Source: Fodinibacter sp963747405
GTDB taxonomy: Bacteria > Actinomycetota > Actinomycetes > Actinomycetales > Dermatophilaceae
Assembly (NCBI GenBank): GCA_963747405.1
Contig: CAVVFG010000025.1
Coordinates: 168,710-232,709 of the forward strand
Direction: 5' to 3'
Length of the DNA: 64,000 nucleotides
Shown: piece after piece, positions 36,276-45,870 of the stretch
Numbering within the stretch: position 1 is the stretch's first letter
Layout of the letters: each line of letters starts with the position of its first letter
Made by a program: the position numbers and the translations under genes
The notes under the pieces: generated by a model
The model's database searches: none
Seen by the model: the letters and a program-made list of their open reading frames with translations, nothing else
What the model was told of the DNA's origin: nothing

Positions 36276-37100
36276 TCACTTGACCTCGGCCCGGCGCACG
36301 ATGACCAGCCCGATGGCCAGCGGCAGCAGGAACCAGATGGTGCCGGACACCGCGAGGTGCTGCCACTGCTCGCCGGTGACGCTGCCGTTGAAGAGCACGT
36401 TGCGGGCGTCGGCGTAGTCGACCCACGGCTGCACGTCGGCGAACCACCTCGCGTTGGCGGCGAGCAGCTGCACCAGCGGGGGCAGCACGAGGCTGTAGAC
36501 GAAGTACGCGACGATCGCGCCGGCGGAGTTGCGGATCAGCACGCCGAGCATGAAGCCGAAGAGCATGCCGAGCACGCTGCCGAGCACGATGAGCGAGAAC
36601 TCCGTCACGCTCACGTTCCAGACCGGGTCGAGCCCGGTGACGAGGCTGCCGACCAGGGTGCCGAGCGCACCGACCACCAGCGCCACGAACATGGCCGCGA
36701 CACCGACGCCGACGGCAGCGATGAACTTGGCCCAGAGCACCCGGCCGCGGTGCGGCACGAGCGTGAAGGTGGTCAGGCCGCTGCGTTGGCTCCACTCGCT
36801 GGTGACCGCGAGGATGCCGATGATCGGCAGGATCACGGTCATCGGGATGCCGACGGCGGCGGCGAAGTTGTCGTAGGTCTGCTGGTCGTCCGGAGCGAAC
36901 ACGATGATGGCCGCGGTCGCGAGCACGCTGGTGATGAGGATGCTCGCCATCAGCCAGAAGCCGGAGCGGGTGTCGAACATCTTGCGCAGCTCGACGCCGA
37001 CCAGGCGGGAGAGGGGGATCCGCGCGGATGCCGTGCGCGTACGTTCGCGGTGCCTCGCGGCACCCGTCGTGGCGGGGTCGAGAACTGTCGTGGTGCTCAT
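36276..37100 (-). CDS. ABC-2 type transporter permease
   Basis: A 274-residue permease. After a ~25-residue Arg/Thr-rich start it reads PLSRLVGVELRKMFDTRSGFWLMASILITS, then has six hydrophobic segments, including TSEWSQRSGLTTFTLVPHRGRVLWAKF. The ATG overlaps the stop of the ATPase gene by 4 bases. Partner of the ATPase; exported substrate unknown. Confidence 0.88.
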   Translation of the reverse strand: MSTTTVLDPATTGAARHRERTRTASARIPLSRLVGVELRKMFDTRSGFWLMASILITSVLATAAIIVFAPDDQQTYDNFAAAVGIPMTVILPIIGILAVTSEWSQRSGLTTFTLVPHRGRVLWAKFIAAVGVGVAAMFVALVVGALGTLVGSLVTGLDPVWNVSVTEFSLIVLGSVLGMLFGFMLGVLIRNSAGAIVAYFVYSLVLPPLVQLLAANARWFADVQPWVDYADARNVLFNGSVTGEQWQHLAVSGTIWFLLPLAIGLVIVRRAEVK

Positions 37101-37996
37101 GCTGCTGCTCCTTCGCGCTGGGTGTCTGCGGTGAGCTCGAGGAACATCTCCTCGAGCCCGGCGCCGTCGGCGGCGCGGAGCTCGAGCAGGGCCACCCCTG
37201 CACCGAGGGCGACCTCTCCGACCTGCTCCGGGGTGGCGTCGGTGTGCACGCTGCCGTCGGCGTGCGTGACCACGAGGCCGGCGCGCTCCATGGCCGCCAC
37301 GAGCGCGGCGATGTCGCGGGACCGGGCGATGGTGCCGGCCGACGCGAGCAGCTCGGCCTTGGTGCCCTGGGCGACGATGCGGCCGTTGCCGATGACGACG
37401 AGGTCGTCGGCGATGACCTCGATCTCGTGCAGCAGGTGCGAGCTGAGCAGCACGGTGCCGCCGCGGTTGGCGTAGCCGCGCAGCAGGTCGCGCATCCAGC
37501 GGATGCCCGCCGGGTCGAGGCCGTTGGCCGGCTCGTCGAGGATCAGCACGTGCGGGTCCCCGAGCAGGGCGGCCCCGATGCCGAGGCGCTGGCGCATGCC
37601 GAGGGAGTAGTTGCGCACCCGGCGGTCGGCCTCGTCGTCGGTGAGGCTGACCAGCTCGAGCATCTCGGGCACCCGAGCCCTGGGCAGGCCCATGGTGCGC
37701 TGCACGAGGGTGAGGATCTCGCGGCCGGTGCGGCCGGCGTGCTGGGCCGAGGCGTCAAGGAGCACCCCGACGTCGGTGCCCGGGTTGGGCAGGTCGACGA
37801 ACCGGCGGCCGTCGATGGTGGCGGAGCCCGAGGTGGCGGGGGTGAGGCCGACCATGATCCGCATGGTGGTGGACTTGCCCGCCCCGTTGGGGCCGAGGAA
37901 GCCGGTGACCCGGCCGGTGGCAGCGGTGAAGGAGACGTCGTCGACGGCGGTCAGCCCGCGGCCGTAGGTCTTGGTGAGGTGTTCGACGGTGATCAT
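37097..37996 (-). CDS. ABC transporter ATP-binding protein
   Basis: A 299-residue ATPase. Walker A FLGPNGAGKSTTMRI near residues 36-48, signature NYSLGMRQRLGIGAALL, Walker B VLILDEPANGLDPAG and H-loop SSHLLHEIEV. A ~75-residue C-terminal extension follows, usual in ABC-2 ATPases. I use the ATG at 37996 (MITVEHLTKTYG); upstream frame has no similarity. Upstream bases to 38,268 hold no other gene I can see. Confidence 0.93.
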   Translation of the reverse strand: MITVEHLTKTYGRGLTAVDDVSFTAATGRVTGFLGPNGAGKSTTMRIMVGLTPATSGSATIDGRRFVDLPNPGTDVGVLLDASAQHAGRTGREILTLVQRTMGLPRARVPEMLELVSLTDDEADRRVRNYSLGMRQRLGIGAALLGDPHVLILDEPANGLDPAGIRWMRDLLRGYANRGGTVLLSSHLLHEIEVIADDLVVIGNGRIVAQGTKAELLASAGTIARSRDIAALVAAMERAGLVVTHADGSVHTDATPEQVGEVALGAGVALLELRAADGAGLEEMFLELTADTQREGAAA

Positions 37997-38268
37997 GCGG
38001 AGAACACTGTCGGTCGGGGCGGGTGGGGCACATCGGGGGAACACCTGACAACGACCCTGACCCGACCCTGAGGCTCCCTCGGGTCGGGGGGGCTGTCACC
38101 GGTGGGCTCTCAGGGTTGCCGCGCGCCCGGGTGGTCGCACGTCGTCGGGCGTGCCACCCCACCGGTCCCCGAGCGCGGGTCCCTGGTGTGGCCGTCCGGC
38201 GGGCTGCCGGGAACCGAACGGTACCCTCGGCGGCGACTGCGGTGTCGGCGGCGAGGGGACGGCTCGAG

Positions 38269-38886
38269 ATGCGAACGACGCTCGACCTCGCCTACCCCTT
38301 CCGGGGTCGCTGGCTGACGCAGAACAGCCCCAGCGACCGGGTGCCCAGCCACGGCACCACCGTGTTCGCCACCACGTTCGCCATCGACTTCGTGCCGGTC
38401 GACGATGCCGGGCGGTCTGCACGCATCACGCTGCGCTCCCTGCTGCGCCCGGAGCCGCCCGAGCGCTTCGTGGGCTTCGGGCGGGCGCTGCTGGCGCCCG
38501 TCGCCGGCGTGGTCGTGGCCGCGCACGACGGGGAGCCGGACCACGCGGCCTTCCGTGGCCTGCCCTCCGTTGGCTACGCCGTCACCCAGCGGGGCCGCGT
38601 GGCGAGCGGCTGGGCCCACCTGGCCGGCAACCACGTCATGGTGCAGGTGCCCCAGGGGCCGGTGGTGGCGGCGTGCCACCTCCAGCAGGGCAGCGTCGTG
38701 GTGCGCGTCGGCCAGGAGGTCGGGGTCGGCGAGGTGCTCGGGCGGTGCGGCAACACGGGCAACAGCACCGAGCCGCACGTGCACCTACAGGCGATGGACA
38801 GGGCGGATGCCGGGCAGGCGGCCCCGGTGCCCGTCACCTTCGGCGGCCAGCTGCCGCGCAACGGTCAGGTCGTGGAGGTGGCGTAG
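38269..38886 (+). CDS. M23-family peptidase-like protein
   Basis: A 205-residue protein with a LytM/M23 metallopeptidase core: TFAIDFVPVD, PVAGVVVAAHDGE, NHVMVQVPQGPVVAACHLQQGSV (in parts), and GNTGNSTEPHVHLQAMD with the His-x-His of the zinc site. No signal peptide is visible, so it may be cytoplasmic or the start may be further upstream. Typically such proteins cleave peptidoglycan, but cytoplasmic M23 homologues of unknown role exist. Confidence 0.8.
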   Translation: MRTTLDLAYPFRGRWLTQNSPSDRVPSHGTTVFATTFAIDFVPVDDAGRSARITLRSLLRPEPPERFVGFGRALLAPVAGVVVAAHDGEPDHAAFRGLPSVGYAVTQRGRVASGWAHLAGNHVMVQVPQGPVVAACHLQQGSVVVRVGQEVGVGEVLGRCGNTGNSTEPHVHLQAMDRADAGQAAPVPVTFGGQLPRNGQVVEVA

Positions 38887-39061
38887 CCGGGAGTCGGGGT
38901 ACGGGAGGAAGGTCTGCACCCATCCGTCCTACCCGAGGGCGGGCGGCGGCGGCCGTGCTGTCGAACATGGCGGAGGCCACTCGACTCGCACGCAACCTGG
39001 CCGGGGTGGCGGTGACGCTTCCACCGGGCGGGTGCTCGGGTCCATGGATCGCGCGCTGATC

Positions 39062-39094
39062 GGTTGCTTGCATCGCAACCCTCTACTAGGTTGC
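39062..39094. promoter_or_regulatory. Operator-like repeats before the PadR gene
   Basis: GGTTGC (39062-39067) and GCAACC (39075-39080) are inverted arms seven bases apart; a third GGTTGC follows at 39089-39094, six bases before the ATG. TACTAG (39085-39090) could be a -10 box of a leaderless transcript. This fits autoregulation by the PadR protein. Confidence 0.6.
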
Positions 39095-39099
39095 GTGGC

Positions 39100-39447
39100 A
39101 TGGTTCCGGGTGAGGAGACGATCCTGACGAACCTGCGACGGGGCGCCTTGGAGTTCTGCGTCCTCGCCATGCTCACCGACGAGGAGCTCTACGGCCTGGA
39201 CATCGCCCGGCGCCTCACGGCCGACGGGCTGCTGATGTCCAGCGAAGGAACGCTCTACCCGCTGCTGACGCGCTTGCGAACGGCCGGACTGGTCACGACC
39301 ACGTGGCGACAGTCCGTGGAGGGCCCCCCACGCCGTTACTACGCCCTCACCCCCGACGGCCGAGACTCCTTGGCCGCCTTCACTCGCACCTGGCCCGCGT
39401 TCCGAGACGCGGTCGACCACGCACTCGACCGAAGGGACCCGCCATGA
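39100..39447 (+). CDS. PadR-family transcriptional regulator
   Basis: A 115-residue PadR winged-helix protein: LRRGALEFCVLAMLTDEELYGLDIARRL, SEGTLYPLLTRLRTAGLVTT, GPPRRYYALTPDGRDSL. I use the ATG at 39100; the open frame extends 12 codons upstream into the operator. Its stop overlaps the next ATG by 4 bases. Pairing of PadR with a HAAS-type membrane protein is a common arrangement in which the membrane protein's helical domain relates to PadR signalling. Confidence 0.9.
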   Translation: MVPGEETILTNLRRGALEFCVLAMLTDEELYGLDIARRLTADGLLMSSEGTLYPLLTRLRTAGLVTTTWRQSVEGPPRRYYALTPDGRDSLAAFTRTWPAFRDAVDHALDRRDPP

Positions 39448-40178
39448 CCCCAGGCACGACCCACCCGCTCGTCGCGGCATACCTGGCAGAGCTCGACCGG
39501 CTCCTTGCCGGCATAGAGCCGCGCGAGCGCGCCGACGTGATGCTCGGTGTACGCGAACACCTCGACAGCGCCCTGGGAGCCACCGGCGGTGACGACCAGA
39601 CGGTCCGCGATGCCCTGGCTGAGCTCGGCCCGCCCCAACTGGTCGCGGACGAGGCATACGCCGGCCGCCAGCCCACTACCGCAGCCTCGCCGAGGCCTGC
39701 CCCCGTCATGGCTCGCTCCTGGGTGCCGGTCGTGGTGGCCGTCGTCACCGCTGTCGCCTTGCTCATGACCATCCTCATCGTCACCGCGATGGCAAGCGTC
39801 GTCAGCAGCTCCACGTCGTCAGGCGATGCCAACGGAGTCACCACGCAGGTCCAAACCAGCGAGGAGCTGGCCGGCTCGCCGCTGGTCGGCTCGCTCGCCG
39901 CCCTCCTGACCACCCTTCCCCTGTGGGCCACCGTCGCCGTCCTCGTCGGGGTCTCGCCGCTGTGGGTACGCCGGGAGAAGGTCGTCGCGATGCTGTTGAT
40001 CCCCGCCGCAGCCCTACTCCTGGGAGTCCTGCCGCAGCTCGGCTGGTGGCTGATCGGCGCCAACGGTGTCTACGGCGGGGCCTGGGTCGGACTCATCCTG
40101 GTTCTCCTCGCAGGCGGCGCGATTCTGACCCGAAGCACCCGGAAGGCCGCCGCACGCGTGCACCACGTGGCCGCCTGA
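39444..40178 (+). CDS. HAAS-type membrane protein coupled to PadR
   Basis: A 244-residue protein. Residues 1-65 form the HAAS-like helical domain (LVAAYLAELDRLLAGIEPRERADV, VREHLDSAL, DALAELGPPQLVADEAY). A linker and about five transmembrane helices follow from residue 90. The 4-base overlap shows translation coupling with padR. Probably a membrane sensor or target of the PadR circuit; function inferred from the pairing. Confidence 0.75.
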   Translation: MTPGTTHPLVAAYLAELDRLLAGIEPRERADVMLGVREHLDSALGATGGDDQTVRDALAELGPPQLVADEAYAGRQPTTAASPRPAPVMARSWVPVVVAVVTAVALLMTILIVTAMASVVSSSTSSGDANGVTTQVQTSEELAGSPLVGSLAALLTTLPLWATVAVLVGVSPLWVRREKVVAMLLIPAAALLLGVLPQLGWWLIGANGVYGGAWVGLILVLLAGGAILTRSTRKAAARVHHVAA

Positions 40179-40438
40179 ATCGACCGACGGCACGGTGACT
40201 GCCACAACTGAGCGCGGTGGGCTGGGCCGACCAGCTCGTCACTGAGGCCGATCAGGTCAGCGGAGCACTCGCACATCGCCTCCCTCGGGGGCTGGCCGAT
40301 GTCTGCGAGCACCGCACTGACGGCCTCTCGCCTGTTCTCTCGCGACCGCACGATCCTCCGCCACGGACACCTACCAACCCGCGGCGCCGCCGACGTCGTG
40401 CCCAAGGGGAAGTCGTGGAGTCGAGGCCCTCGTAGCAT

Positions 40439-41033
40439 GTGGGCGTGGCCTACGACGCGTTCGCCGAGAGCGTCCGGTTGATCCAGTCCACTCACCTGGA
40501 TCCGGTGTTTCGGCTGAGCCGACGGCGTCGGTTTGCTCCGATGGCCGTTGACGTCGCGGGCGACGTGGCGGTCACCCTGTTCGCCCGACGAGGTGTCGGT
40601 TGCGTCCTGTCCGAGACGTGGGTCCTGGCCAAGCGGGGCGCGAGCTGGCACCTGCTCGGCGGCGGCAGTGGCTCTGCTGAGGAGGACCTGCTCGCCCCAC
40701 GCCCCAGCCCGGCTGCCGGACCACCTTGGCGGGCCACGGACCGCGGGTACCGGCGTTGACCCCGGGCTGATCGTGATCGAGGGCAGCGGCGGGGTCCGTG
40801 ACAGCCGGGGCGGAGCGGATAGGTGGCCGTGGAGCGGTCGCTGGATACGCCACGTCGGCCTGCGGTCCAGCACGGACGTGGAGTCCGTCACCATCGATGG
40901 CCGGACGGTCCTGGTGCCTTGGCACGGCCGGGTCATCCTCGCCTCGAGCAAGCGTCGATCAGCACCAGTGCTCGTCAATGGCAGGCATGGGGCCGTGCTC
41001 GGCGTCATGCGTCCCTTCGAGCTCGCGAAGTGA
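40439..41033 (+). pseudogene. Hypothetical protein interrupted by one frameshift
   Basis: The first part (frame from 40,439; GTG at 40,445 also possible) reads VAYDAFAESVRLIQSTHLD and GASWHLLGGGSGSAEEDLL, then stops at 40,759. From about 40,750 a second frame continues with VDPGLIVIEGSGGVRDS, RWPWSGRWIRHVGLRSS and DGRTVLVPWHGRVILASS to a stop at 41,033. Together they give one coherent protein of about 195 residues with a single one-base shift around 40,740-40,755. I do not recognise a named family. It could also be a sequencing error. The 260 bases before it hold no gene. Confidence 0.7.
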
Positions 41034-41630
41034 GCCCGTCGCCCCCGCGAAGACAACAGGAGCGGGGACCGTGGCCGGAGGGTGCGCTGACGAGCAGCCC
41101 CCGGGCGCGCCAGAGGGGAGGGCGGGTCAGGCAACACCCAGCGGTTGACGAGTAGGACCACCTCTTGCTCGTGGTCGGCCACTGCGTCGAGGCTGGGCAG
41201 GTCGACGACGGCTCGGTCCGGAGCCAGCCACTTCATGAGGCCCGACGGGTCATCGAACACGAAGCCTTCAGTGTCATCCATCCCTCGCGCCAGCGAAACA
41301 TCCTGTCGCGCGCACCGCGGCAGGACCGGGCGTTCGTCAGTGACGTTCGTAGATGTCCCCGATGGCCACCGCCGACCACCAGGACGACCAGCACGTCGTC
41401 GTGGACTTCGTGGACGACTCGGTGGTCGCCACTAGGTACGCGCCATTAGCCCCCATGGCCAACCAGCTTCTTGGTCCCGCTCGGCCGGGGCTGCTCGGCG
41501 AGCAGCTCCATGGCCGCTTGGACGCGCCGTCCGGCGGGGGGTCGAGCCCTCCCCGTCGACGCCGGCCTCGTCACAGGCCCAGGGTCAGAGCGAGCATCTG
41601 CCCGGCAGGGGCCGTGATGTGATTCGGTGC
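41034..41630. other. Decayed region with one short coding relic
   Basis: On the minus strand, 41,281 to about 41,135 reads MDDTEGFVFDDPSGLMKWLA and LPSLDAVADHEQEVVLLVNRWV, about 50 coherent residues that then dissolve into non-coding frame. I do not recognise the family. The plus-strand frame at 41,353-41,622 has composition typical of a shadow and is not called. The rest shows nothing I can support. Confidence 0.4.
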
Positions 41631-41948
41631 ATGACTTCCCAGGAGACGCCACTCCACAGCGGACTGCTCGATGTCGGCGGCGGCCAGAACGTCTATTGGC
41701 AGGAGTGGGGCAGGGAGGAAGGCGTCCCCGCCGTATATGTCCACGGTGGCCCGGGTGGAACCCTCAGCGCCAGCACCTACCGTCATCGGTTTGACCTCAA
41801 CCGCGCCCGCGTCATCGGGTTCGAACAACGCGGATGTGGCCGCTCCACACCACATGCCAGCGAGCCGGCCACCTCGCTGGCGAACAATGACACCGCACAC
41901 CTCATCGCAGACATGGAAGCGCTGCGCGCGCACCTTGGCGTCGACCAC
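41631..41948 (+). pseudogene. Proline iminopeptidase, N-terminal fragment
   Basis: About 105 residues with the proline iminopeptidase start: LLDVGGGQNVYWQEWGREEG, AVYVHGGPGGTLSASTYRHRF, RVIGFEQRGCGRSTPHAS and HLIADMEALRAHLGVD. The homology ends at about 41,945, before the nucleophile elbow, where the sequence switches to a different gene in another frame. A deletion has fused the two. Confidence 0.85.
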
Positions 41949-42750
41949 CCTCGCCTGGCTGATCGGACGCCTGCCGTCGGGAGCCCTGGCCAAGATCGCC
42001 GGCGTCGCCGGCACGATCGCCGCGGTAGGGCTCGCGATCGAAGTGGTCATCATCGACGGGTTCGCCCTGGTCGGGCAGAGCAGTCACTTCAACCTGAGCA
42101 CCCCGTTCCATGCGGCGATGTGGCATGTGATGGCCGCGTCGATCTCGCTGGTGTGGGTGATGACCTTCGTCGTGGCCGCGTTGCTGTTCCGGGCTCCGCT
42201 GGGGGATGCGGCCCGCACTCTCGCCATCCGGGCCGGTGCCCTCCTCGCCCTGGGCGGGATGGCGCTCGCCTTCCTGATGACCGGTCCGAAGGCCGACCAG
42301 TCCAGCGACTCTGTGGGTCTCGTCGGAGCGCACACCGTCGGGCTCGCGGACGGTGGCCCCGGGCTACCGCTGCTCGGGTGGAGCACAGTCGCAGGAGACC
42401 TGCGCATCCCGCACTTCTTCGGCATGCACGCCCTCCAGGCGCTACCTCTCTTCGTGCTCCTGCTCGAACTGCTTGCCTGGAAGCTACCGGCACTACAGGA
42501 CGACCGTCGGCGTCTGCGGCTCGTTGTGCTGGCTTCGGTCACTTTCGCTTCGACACTCGTCCTGCTGACCGCGCAGGCACTCATCGGCCAGTCGATCGTT
42601 GCACCCTCCGGGAACATCCTGACCGGAGGAATCATCCTGGCCGCCGCTACCGTCACCGCCACAGTCGTGATCATGAAAACGGCGCCCGTCTCGCGACGCG
42701 AACCGCCTCAGCCCGATCGCATCGACCGCGCACCGAAGACAGCGACATGA
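41944..42750 (+). pseudogene. Membrane protein lacking its N-terminus
   Basis: From the deletion junction, frame +1 reads TTLAWLIGRLPSGALAKIAG, PFHAAMWHVMAASISLVWVM, VGLADGGPGLPLLGWSTVAG and IPHFFGMHALQALPLFVLLLE, with six or so membrane helices. It resembles the C-terminal two thirds of an uncharacterised actinobacterial membrane protein family. It has no start codon of its own in a sensible position, because the 5' part was lost with the end of the iminopeptidase gene. Confidence 0.75.
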
Positions 42751-42794
42751 CCACCCCCAGGTCCACTCTCACCATCACCCACCGGAGGAATCAC

Positions 42795-42968
42795 ATGAAG
42801 ACGTACAAGGTAGTCACCGTGCGCGGTGGCAGGTTCAAAGAGACAGCTTCCGCGAACTTGGAAGCGACGCTGAACAAGTATGCGAGCGAGGGATGGCGAG
42901 TCGTCAATTCCCTCTGGCTCACGGGCAGCAGCTCCATCACTACAGTCCTGGAACGCGACGCGGACTGA
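42795..42968 (+). CDS. DUF4177-family small protein
   Basis: A 57-residue protein, MKTYKVVTVRGGRFKETASA to GWRVVNSLWLTGSSSITTVLERD. This is the DUF4177 pattern: a strand, a helix with NLEATLNKYASEGW, and two strands. GGAGGA lies 6 bases before the ATG. Its codon use is less GC-extreme than the core genes. Function unknown. Confidence 0.82.
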   Translation: MKTYKVVTVRGGRFKETASANLEATLNKYASEGWRVVNSLWLTGSSSITTVLERDAD

Positions 42969-43101
42969 AACAGCATCAGCCCCATGCCGAGATTGCTCGG
43001 GATCGGGGCCTTGAGCTTGTGAGCGGTCATGGTGCTCGCTCGGCACGAATGGGCGGGACACAATCCACACGCGCGCAGACGACCTCAGAAGGGCTGAGAC
43101 C

Positions 43102-44529
43102 GTGCGGCAGCTTCTAGCAGTCCTTGCTCTTGGCCTCGTTTCGGTCGTGCCGGGAAGCGCAACCGACGGATCGATCGAGGACTTCATCGACCACGAGATG
43201 CCTGCTTCAGGCGTGCCCGGCTTGGCGTACGCCGTGGTGGCCGACGGCGAGATCACCTCGGCCGGAGAGCGCGGCGTGGTCAGGATCGGCGGTGACACCG
43301 AGGTCACGCCGGACACGCAATTCGAGATCGGCTCGACCTCCAAGAGCTTCACGGCGCTGGCAGTCATGCAGCTCGTCGAGGCCGGCGAGATCGGCCTCGA
43401 GGCCGAGATCTCGCAGTACCTCGACGGCTTCTCGGGCAGGCCCGCCGGCGCCATCACGATCCGGCAGCTGCTCAGCCACACCAGCGGCTTCTCCACGCTG
43501 CAAGGCAACACCAGTGCCGCTGCATCCCTTGGGGGCGACACGAACGCGAAGGACGTGCCCGAGCGCTCGGTCGACGCACGTGCCGACGTGACCCCTGCGT
43601 ACGGACCTGGCGAGCGGTGGGAGTACTCCAACCTCAACTACCAGATTCTTGGCCGCCTGATCGAAGTCGTGAGCAGGCAGGAGCTCCAGGCCTACGTGAC
43701 GGCCAACATTCTCGTGCCGGTAGGCATGGAGCACAGCTTCGTCACCGACGGTGCAATCCATGACGCGATGGCGACCGGGCACAACTCATGGTTCACCACC
43801 AAGAGAGCACTGGCCCAGACCCCGACCGACCGCGCAACGGCCCCCCAGGGCGGAATCATCGCGACCGCCGGCGACATGGCGCGCTACATGCAGATGATGC
43901 TGAACGGCCAGGACGACGTGCTCAGCACCGCAGGCAAGGCGCAGATGATGCGCCCGCACAGCGCAGCATCGCCGGCCTAAGGATTCGGCTGGTACGTGGA
44001 ACAGAGCAACGGGACCGTGTGGCACACCGGGATGACCCCCGGTTTCGAGTCACTGGCGTGGATGCTCCCCGCTCAGAAGAAGGGGGCGGTCGTGCTCGTC
44101 AACGGGGGAGGTGGAATCGGCTTCGCGGAGACGACCGAGTTGCGCACCGGCATCGCCGCCAGAGGGATCGGCATCGACTACGCCGGCGAAGGCTCCAGCC
44201 TGCCCCAGAAGGCCCTGTTCATCGGTCTGGTGTTCCTGCCGATCGTCTACCTGATGTCCATGACCTGGGCGTGGCGCCACCGCGCCGCGATACGCGCCAA
44301 GTCGGGCATCGCCGGCCGGTTCAGCCTGTGGTTCCCCTTGCTCACCACACTCGTCGCGGCATGGGTCATCCTTGGCCTGGTGCCACGTCTGTTCGGCTCA
44401 CCGCTCGCCAACCTCAACCAGTTCGTGCCCGACTTCGTCCTCGCGCTCATCGCGACCGCGGTAACGGGCGTGCTGTGGGCCGTGTTCAGGCTTGGGGTGG
44501 CCTACACCGGTCGATCCGGCACCGCTTGA
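43102..44529 (+). pseudogene. Serine hydrolase (class C beta-lactamase-like) with membrane C-terminus, broken by one nonsense codon
   Basis: The first 292 residues contain a signal peptide (MRQLLAVLALGLVSVVPGSA), the catalytic Ser-x2-Lys in EIGSTSKSFTAL, and the Tyr motif in WEYSNLNYQILG. A TAA at 43,978 follows SPA; the same frame continues directly as GFGWYVEQSNGTVWHTGMTPGF with the HTG motif, then about three membrane helices to a stop at 44,527. Relatives read YGFGW at this point, so a Tyr TAC has likely become TAA. GTG start with GAAGGG upstream. Stop readthrough is an unlikely alternative. Confidence 0.88.
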
Positions 44530-44640
44530 TCGCCAGCGAACGTACGCACTGCCGGAACGCGCTCACCGCCGCGAGCGCCGACCGCGGCAAGAGCAGACGG
44601 TTCGGCAGCGCATACACATGGGACGACATAGCCTCCATTC

Positions 44641-45129
44641 GTGGCTTCAGTCGAGCTCGGTCCTCCCGATGACGTCCCGCAGCACCTGCCCGCGCTGTGC
44701 GTCAAGACAGGTGTCCCGACGGGGGAGTCGGTCCGGCTCAGCGGCGCAGCGGCTCCGGGGTGGACCGGCGCGATGATCCTGTTCGGACTCTTCGCGTGGT
44801 TCTTCGCCTCGTCCATGGCCAGTCGGCGGTACGTGCTCGTGCTGCCTTGGCGACTAGAGCTGGTTCGCCAGTACCGCAGCTGGCGTCGGGGCGGGTGGGT
44901 GTTGGTGGCTGCTGGCCCGGTGCTCGCCGTGGCCGCCTCCGCCTGGGGGATCTCGGCCGGAGCCCTCCTCCTGTGCGTCTCGGTGATCGGCGTCGTGGTC
45001 ATCGTCAGTAACGAATGGCGCAGCAGCGTTGGAGTGCGACTGTCACCGGAGGCGCATCTCGTCCTGACCCGGGTCCATCCTGACTTCGCCCATGCTTGCC
45101 GCGAGCGGCTCGGCCTGCGGACAGGCTGA
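44641..45129 (+). CDS. Hypothetical membrane protein
   Basis: A 162-residue protein with GTG start. The N-terminal ~35 residues include PALCVKTGVPT, a short Cys-x2-Thr-Gly element seen at the start of several membrane proteins. About four membrane segments follow: AMILFGLFAWFFASSMA and GGWVLVAAGPVLAVAASA are clear. The C-terminus (RLSPEAHLVLTRVHPDFAHACRERLG) is soluble. No named function. Confidence 0.65.
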   Translation: MASVELGPPDDVPQHLPALCVKTGVPTGESVRLSGAAAPGWTGAMILFGLFAWFFASSMASRRYVLVLPWRLELVRQYRSWRRGGWVLVAAGPVLAVAASAWGISAGALLLCVSVIGVVVIVSNEWRSSVGVRLSPEAHLVLTRVHPDFAHACRERLGLRTG

Positions 45130-45213
45130 AACCTCTGACCCACCTCGCGGCATGGCAGGACAGATCCTGCCAAGCGGCACCGGCGCGGCTGAGTGCGCAG
45201 GCAAGGTCCTTGG

Positions 45214-45381
45214 TTACTGCGCTCGCCGCAAGACGTACAGGCAATCGGCGGTCGTGGGGAGAAGAACCCAGCCGTCCTTCTCCAGCACTTCGAGACACAG
45301 GGCCAAGCGAACCCCCTTCACACCTGGACCCATCGACTTCTCGTTGAGGAGTTCGGCCTCAGTCACGACCCGGTACCCCAT
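45214..45381 (-). CDS. Possible small protein or gene relic
   Basis: A 55-residue frame, MGYRVVTEAELLNEKSMGPG to GWVLLPTTADCLYVLRRAQ, with good codon use. Coherent sequence (STFVGGSAHAKGIPS) continues upstream of the ATG without another start, so it may be the 3' end of a lost gene. Unrecognised. Confidence 0.4.
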   Translation of the reverse strand: MGYRVVTEAELLNEKSMGPGVKGVRLALCLEVLEKDGWVLLPTTADCLYVLRRAQ

Positions 45382-45558
45382 CGAGGGGATTCCCTTCGCG
45401 TGCGCGCTACCCCCGACGAAGGTCGAGATTGACAGTGTTGCCCCTGAAGGCCAGACGTCAACGGAACAGCCGGCTATCGCCGTCCTTGGTCCTGGATGAC
45501 CTCGACGCGGCAGGCGCGGCCCACGGGGCGATCGCCGACGTGTGCGTCGGCCTGGATC

Positions 45559-45870
45559 CTAGAGTTCGAGCACGATTCGCAGGGCGGCGTCAACGTGTCG
45601 CAGTTCGTCGAAGCCGAGGTGGGCGACGCGGTCACCAAGACGAGTGGGGTCTACCGCGGCAGCCTGTTCAACCAACACGCGCGTCGTCTGTCCCGCAAAG
45701 GTCACCTCGGGGCGGAAACTCGCCCTTCGCGATGACGTCGACGTGGGGGCCACGATCAGGGTCGACAGCGGAAGCGAGTCCGACTGAACGATGACGGCGA
45801 AACGTGGACCGGATTGCTCGTGACCGCGACTGCCGCGCGGCGCTTTGAGCCGGTGGACGTCACCACGCAC
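45559..45870 (-). CDS. MazF/PemK-type endoribonuclease toxin
   Basis: A 103-residue toxin. RGDVHRLKAPRGSRGHEQSGPRFAVIVQSD at the N-terminus (in parts: RGSRGHEQSGPR) is the conserved beta-barrel start of the MazF/PemK family, followed by STLIVAPTSTSSR and FRPEVTFAGQTTRVLVEQ. MazF toxins cut mRNA at short sites. I use the GTG at 45870, which overlaps the upstream antitoxin end by 11 bases; the frame is open further upstream as a shadow of the antitoxin. Confidence 0.88.
   Translation of the reverse strand: MRGDVHRLKAPRGSRGHEQSGPRFAVIVQSDSLPLSTLIVAPTSTSSRRASFRPEVTFAGQTTRVLVEQAAAVDPTRLGDRVAHLGFDELRHVDAALRIVLEL

Noticed and set aside
41353..41622. An 89-residue plus-strand frame
   Set aside because: Acidic start followed by Arg/Pro-rich end, no homology I recognise, no ribosome site; looks like a shadow in a decayed stretch.
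45096..45560. Several plus-strand frames around 45.1-45.6 kb
   Set aside because: They are antisense to better minus-strand frames or lack any coding signal.
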